From Clostridia bacterium (GTDB taxonomy: Bacteria; Bacillota; Clostridia; Christensenellales; CAG-1252): DNA of 7,236 bases. Shown piece by piece: positions 5,552 to 7,236 of this stretch. A program made the position numbers and the translations under genes. The stretch spans positions 1-7,236 of the forward strand of contig JAFZZX010000005.1 of NCBI GenBank assembly GCA_017615515.1, in the 5' to 3' direction. Below the pieces are notes generated by a model. That model had not been told where the DNA came from, made no database searches, and was given only the letters and a program-made list of their open reading frames with translations. The first letter of the stretch is position 1. Each line of letters opens with the position of its first letter.

Positions 5552-7009
5552 ATGAATTGGAAAGCCGTCCTCAAAATACTCGGAAAGATCTTGATCGCCG
5601 AAGCCGCGATGCTCCTCTTGCCGATCATCGTGGCGGCGATCGAAGGGGAGAACACCTATTCGGGATTTTTGATCCCGCTCTTGATCCTATTCGCGCTCGG
5701 TATCCCCACCTATTTCATCAAAGCAAACGCCGAAGAAAAAAAGATTTACGCGAAGGAAGGCTTCCTGATCGTTGCCTTTGCCTGGATTTTGCTCGCCGCG
5801 ATCGGCGCGATCCCTTTCGTAGTCACCAAGGCGATCCCTCACTACGTGGACGCCCTATTCGAGACCATCTCGGGATTCACGACCACGGGTGCCTCGGTCC
5901 TCTCCGACGTGGAGAGCCTGCCCAAGAGCATCCTCTTCTGGCGCAGCTTCACGAACTGGATCGGCGGCATGGGCGTGCTGGTCTTCGTGCTCGCCGTTCT
6001 TCCTCGTGAAAACAGCGGCATCATCCACGCCTTCCGCGCCGAGGCGACCGGTCCGACCGTCGGCAAATTGACCTCGAAAATGGGCGTGACCGCCCGCATC
6101 CTCTATGCGATCTATATCGCGCTGACCTTGATCGAGTTTTTATTGCTCCTTATCAAAATGCCCGTCTTCGACGCACTCACGACCGCGATCGCCAATGCGG
6201 GCACGGGAGGTTTCAGCGTCAGAAACGCGAGCATCGGCGCCTACAACAGCGTTTACGTCGAAACGATCGTCACGATCTTTATGTTCCTCTTCTCGCTGAA
6301 CTTCAACATTTATTTCTTGATCCTTACCGGACACGTCCTCAAAGCCCTAAAGGGCGAGGAAATGATCACCTACACCGTGACCGTCCTCGTCAGCATCTTC
6401 GCGATCGCGCTGAACGTCTACCTGTCGTCGGTCACGGCGATCAATTCCTTCGGCGATGCGATGCGCTATTCTTCCTTCCAGGTGGCGTCTATCAGTTCCA
6501 CAACCGGCTTCTCCTCCATTGATTACAACGGGTGGCCGACCCTGTCGAAGGTCATTCTGCTTTTCCTGATGACGATAGGCGGCATGGCGGGCAGCACCGC
6601 CGGCGGCATCAAGATGTCCCGCATCATGATCCTCGGAAAGTCCACCTCGGCAGATATTCGCCGTATGGTGCATCCGCGCGAGATCATCACGGTAAAGCTC
6701 GAGGGCGAACCCGTCCATGCGTCCACGATCAACAACGTGCGTACCTTCTTCGTGACTTGGGTCGCGATCTTGATCGTCTGCACCTTCTTGATCTCCATCG
6801 AGGACTACGGCGACTTCCTGACGAACTTCTCCGCCTCCCTCTCCTGCGTCAGCAACATCGGTCCCGGTTTCAACCTGGTCGGACCCGCCGCGAACTTCTC
6901 GGGGTATAGCTACTTCTCGAAGATCGTGCTGTCCTTGGAGATGCTCTTCGGACGCCTGGAGATCTTCCCCTTGATAATTCTGTTCTCCCCCGCCACTTTT
7001 AGAAAGTGA
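5552..7009 (+). CDS. trkH: Trk-type potassium uptake pore subunit TrkH
   Basis: This is an integral membrane protein of the SKT (TrkH/KtrB/HKT) superfamily that carries potassium, sometimes with sodium or protons, into the cell. At 485 residues it equals the usual TrkH length. The four selectivity-filter loops are visible: SGFTTTGAS (107-115), NAGTGGFS (215-222), SSTTGFSS (315-322) and SNIGPGF (434-440). Each carries the filter glycine that marks a potassium-selective pore. Other conserved stretches are NWIGGMGVLVFVLAVLP (135-151), TIGGMAGSTAGGIK (341-354) and the C-terminal GRLEIFP (467-473). Hydrophobic helices fill most of the chain, including two before the first pore loop. The start follows the trkA stop by one nucleotide with no clear Shine-Dalgarno, which suggests translational coupling and a fixed subunit ratio. 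No c-di-AMP riboswitch is seen upstream. Confidence 0.95.
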   Translation: MNWKAVLKILGKILIAEAAMLLLPIIVAAIEGENTYSGFLIPLLILFALGIPTYFIKANAEEKKIYAKEGFLIVAFAWILLAAIGAIPFVVTKAIPHYVDALFETISGFTTTGASVLSDVESLPKSILFWRSFTNWIGGMGVLVFVLAVLPRENSGIIHAFRAEATGPTVGKLTSKMGVTARILYAIYIALTLIEFLLLLIKMPVFDALTTAIANAGTGGFSVRNASIGAYNSVYVETIVTIFMFLFSLNFNIYFLILTGHVLKALKGEEMITYTVTVLVSIFAIALNVYLSSVTAINSFGDAMRYSSFQVASISSTTGFSSIDYNGWPTLSKVILLFLMTIGGMAGSTAGGIKMSRIMILGKSTSADIRRMVHPREIITVKLEGEPVHASTINNVRTFFVTWVAILIVCTFLISIEDYGDFLTNFSASLSCVSNIGPGFNLVGPAANFSGYSYFSKIVLSLEMLFGRLEIFPLIILFSPATFRK

Positions 7010-7052
7010 CGACGTATAGCGGCACATATCCTTCGCTAGCTTTTTCAAAAAC

Positions 7053-7093
7053 GGACAGTTACGTACACAAAAGTACGCGCCTGTCCATTTTTT
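7053..7093 (+). terminator. Intrinsic terminator after trkH, probably bidirectional
   Basis: GGACAG (7053-7058) pairs with CTGTCC (7081-7086). An inner CGTAC/GTACG stem closes an ACAAAA loop, with a short mismatched stretch between the two stems. ATTTTTT (7087-7093) follows. On the other strand the same hairpin is followed by GTTTTTG, so it could also stop a gene reading in from the right. Confidence 0.75.
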
Positions 7094-7124
7094 CAAAGAG
7101 CGCTTGTCTCTGCACCACTCTCCG
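7080..7124. repeat. 45-nt direct repeat, copy 1
   Basis: The sequence runs from CCTGTCCATTTTTTC to CACCACTCTCCG and overlaps the trkH terminator's 3' arm and T-run. It aligns without gaps to 7166-7210, matching at 35 of 45 positions, 86 bases further on. Shared cores include CCTGTCC, AGAGCGCT and CACCACTCTC. No coding content is recognised in this intergenic region. Confidence 0.6.
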
Positions 7125-7165
7125 TCGTCACAAGTTTTTTCCTCAAGTTTTTATATTTGAAAAAA

Positions 7166-7210
7166 CCTGTCCGTCTTCTCGGAGAGCGCTCGCCTCCACA
7201 CCACTCTCTG
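7166..7210. repeat. 45-nt direct repeat, copy 2
   Basis: This is the second copy of the element at 7080-7124; all ten differences between the copies are transitions. It contains GAGCGCTC, an 8-bp palindrome, and the same CACCACTCTC end. Between the copies, GTTTTTTC (7134-7141) and GAAAAAAC (7159-7166) form an AT-rich inverted repeat around a 17-nt loop. Further copies may lie beyond the window edge. Confidence 0.6.
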
Positions 7211-7236
7211 CGCTATTTTGAGTAAAGTTGAAGTAC

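Noticed and set aside
7053..7236. CRISPR-like or insertion-sequence end in the right intergenic repeats
   Set aside because: There are only two copies, 86 bases apart with 10 of 45 positions different, no terminal inverted repeat with a transposase, and no regular spacer.

Overview
The window reads as the chromosome of a Gram-positive-type anaerobe, most likely a mid-to-high-GC Clostridia-like member of the Bacillota. The evidence is a complete T-box tRNA-sensing leader, consensus sigma-A-like promoters (TTGACA, 17-nt spacers), purine-rich Shine-Dalgarno sites and a GAG/GAC/ATC-heavy codon style. This placement is inference; no marker gene is present.

Left part (1-4087, minus strand): one transcription unit. 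A promoter at 4059-4087 starts an RNA at about 4052. Its first ~300 nt form a T-box leader with a stem I apical loop, AGAGAG bulge, T-box sequence and a 12-bp terminator. About 120 nt after the terminator comes a complete 753-residue protein that fuses an XRE-like helix-turn-helix, a cupin sensor fold and an AMP-forming acyl-CoA synthetase. Thirteen nucleotides further on, a second paralogous copy of the same three-part protein begins and runs off the left edge. Readthrough into both genes should therefore depend on uncharged tRNA.

Middle (4088-4197): the divergent control region, with an AT-rich 17-bp palindrome between the two promoters. The trkA promoter at 4162-4190 lies so close to the start codon that the mRNA is probably leaderless.

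Right part (4198-7009, plus strand): trkA and trkH, separated by one nucleotide. They encode the NAD-binding regulatory subunit and the membrane pore of a Trk/Ktr-type potassium uptake system. A hairpin with a T-run follows. The last 160 bases hold two diverged copies of a 45-nt sequence that differ only by transitions.

The most unusual element is the T-box-controlled pair of HTH-cupin-acyl-CoA synthetase fusions. It suggests a catabolic or activating enzyme tuned to amino-acid supply at the RNA level, with possible ligand sensing inside the enzyme itself. The amino acid sensed and the acyl substrate could not be settled from sequence alone.
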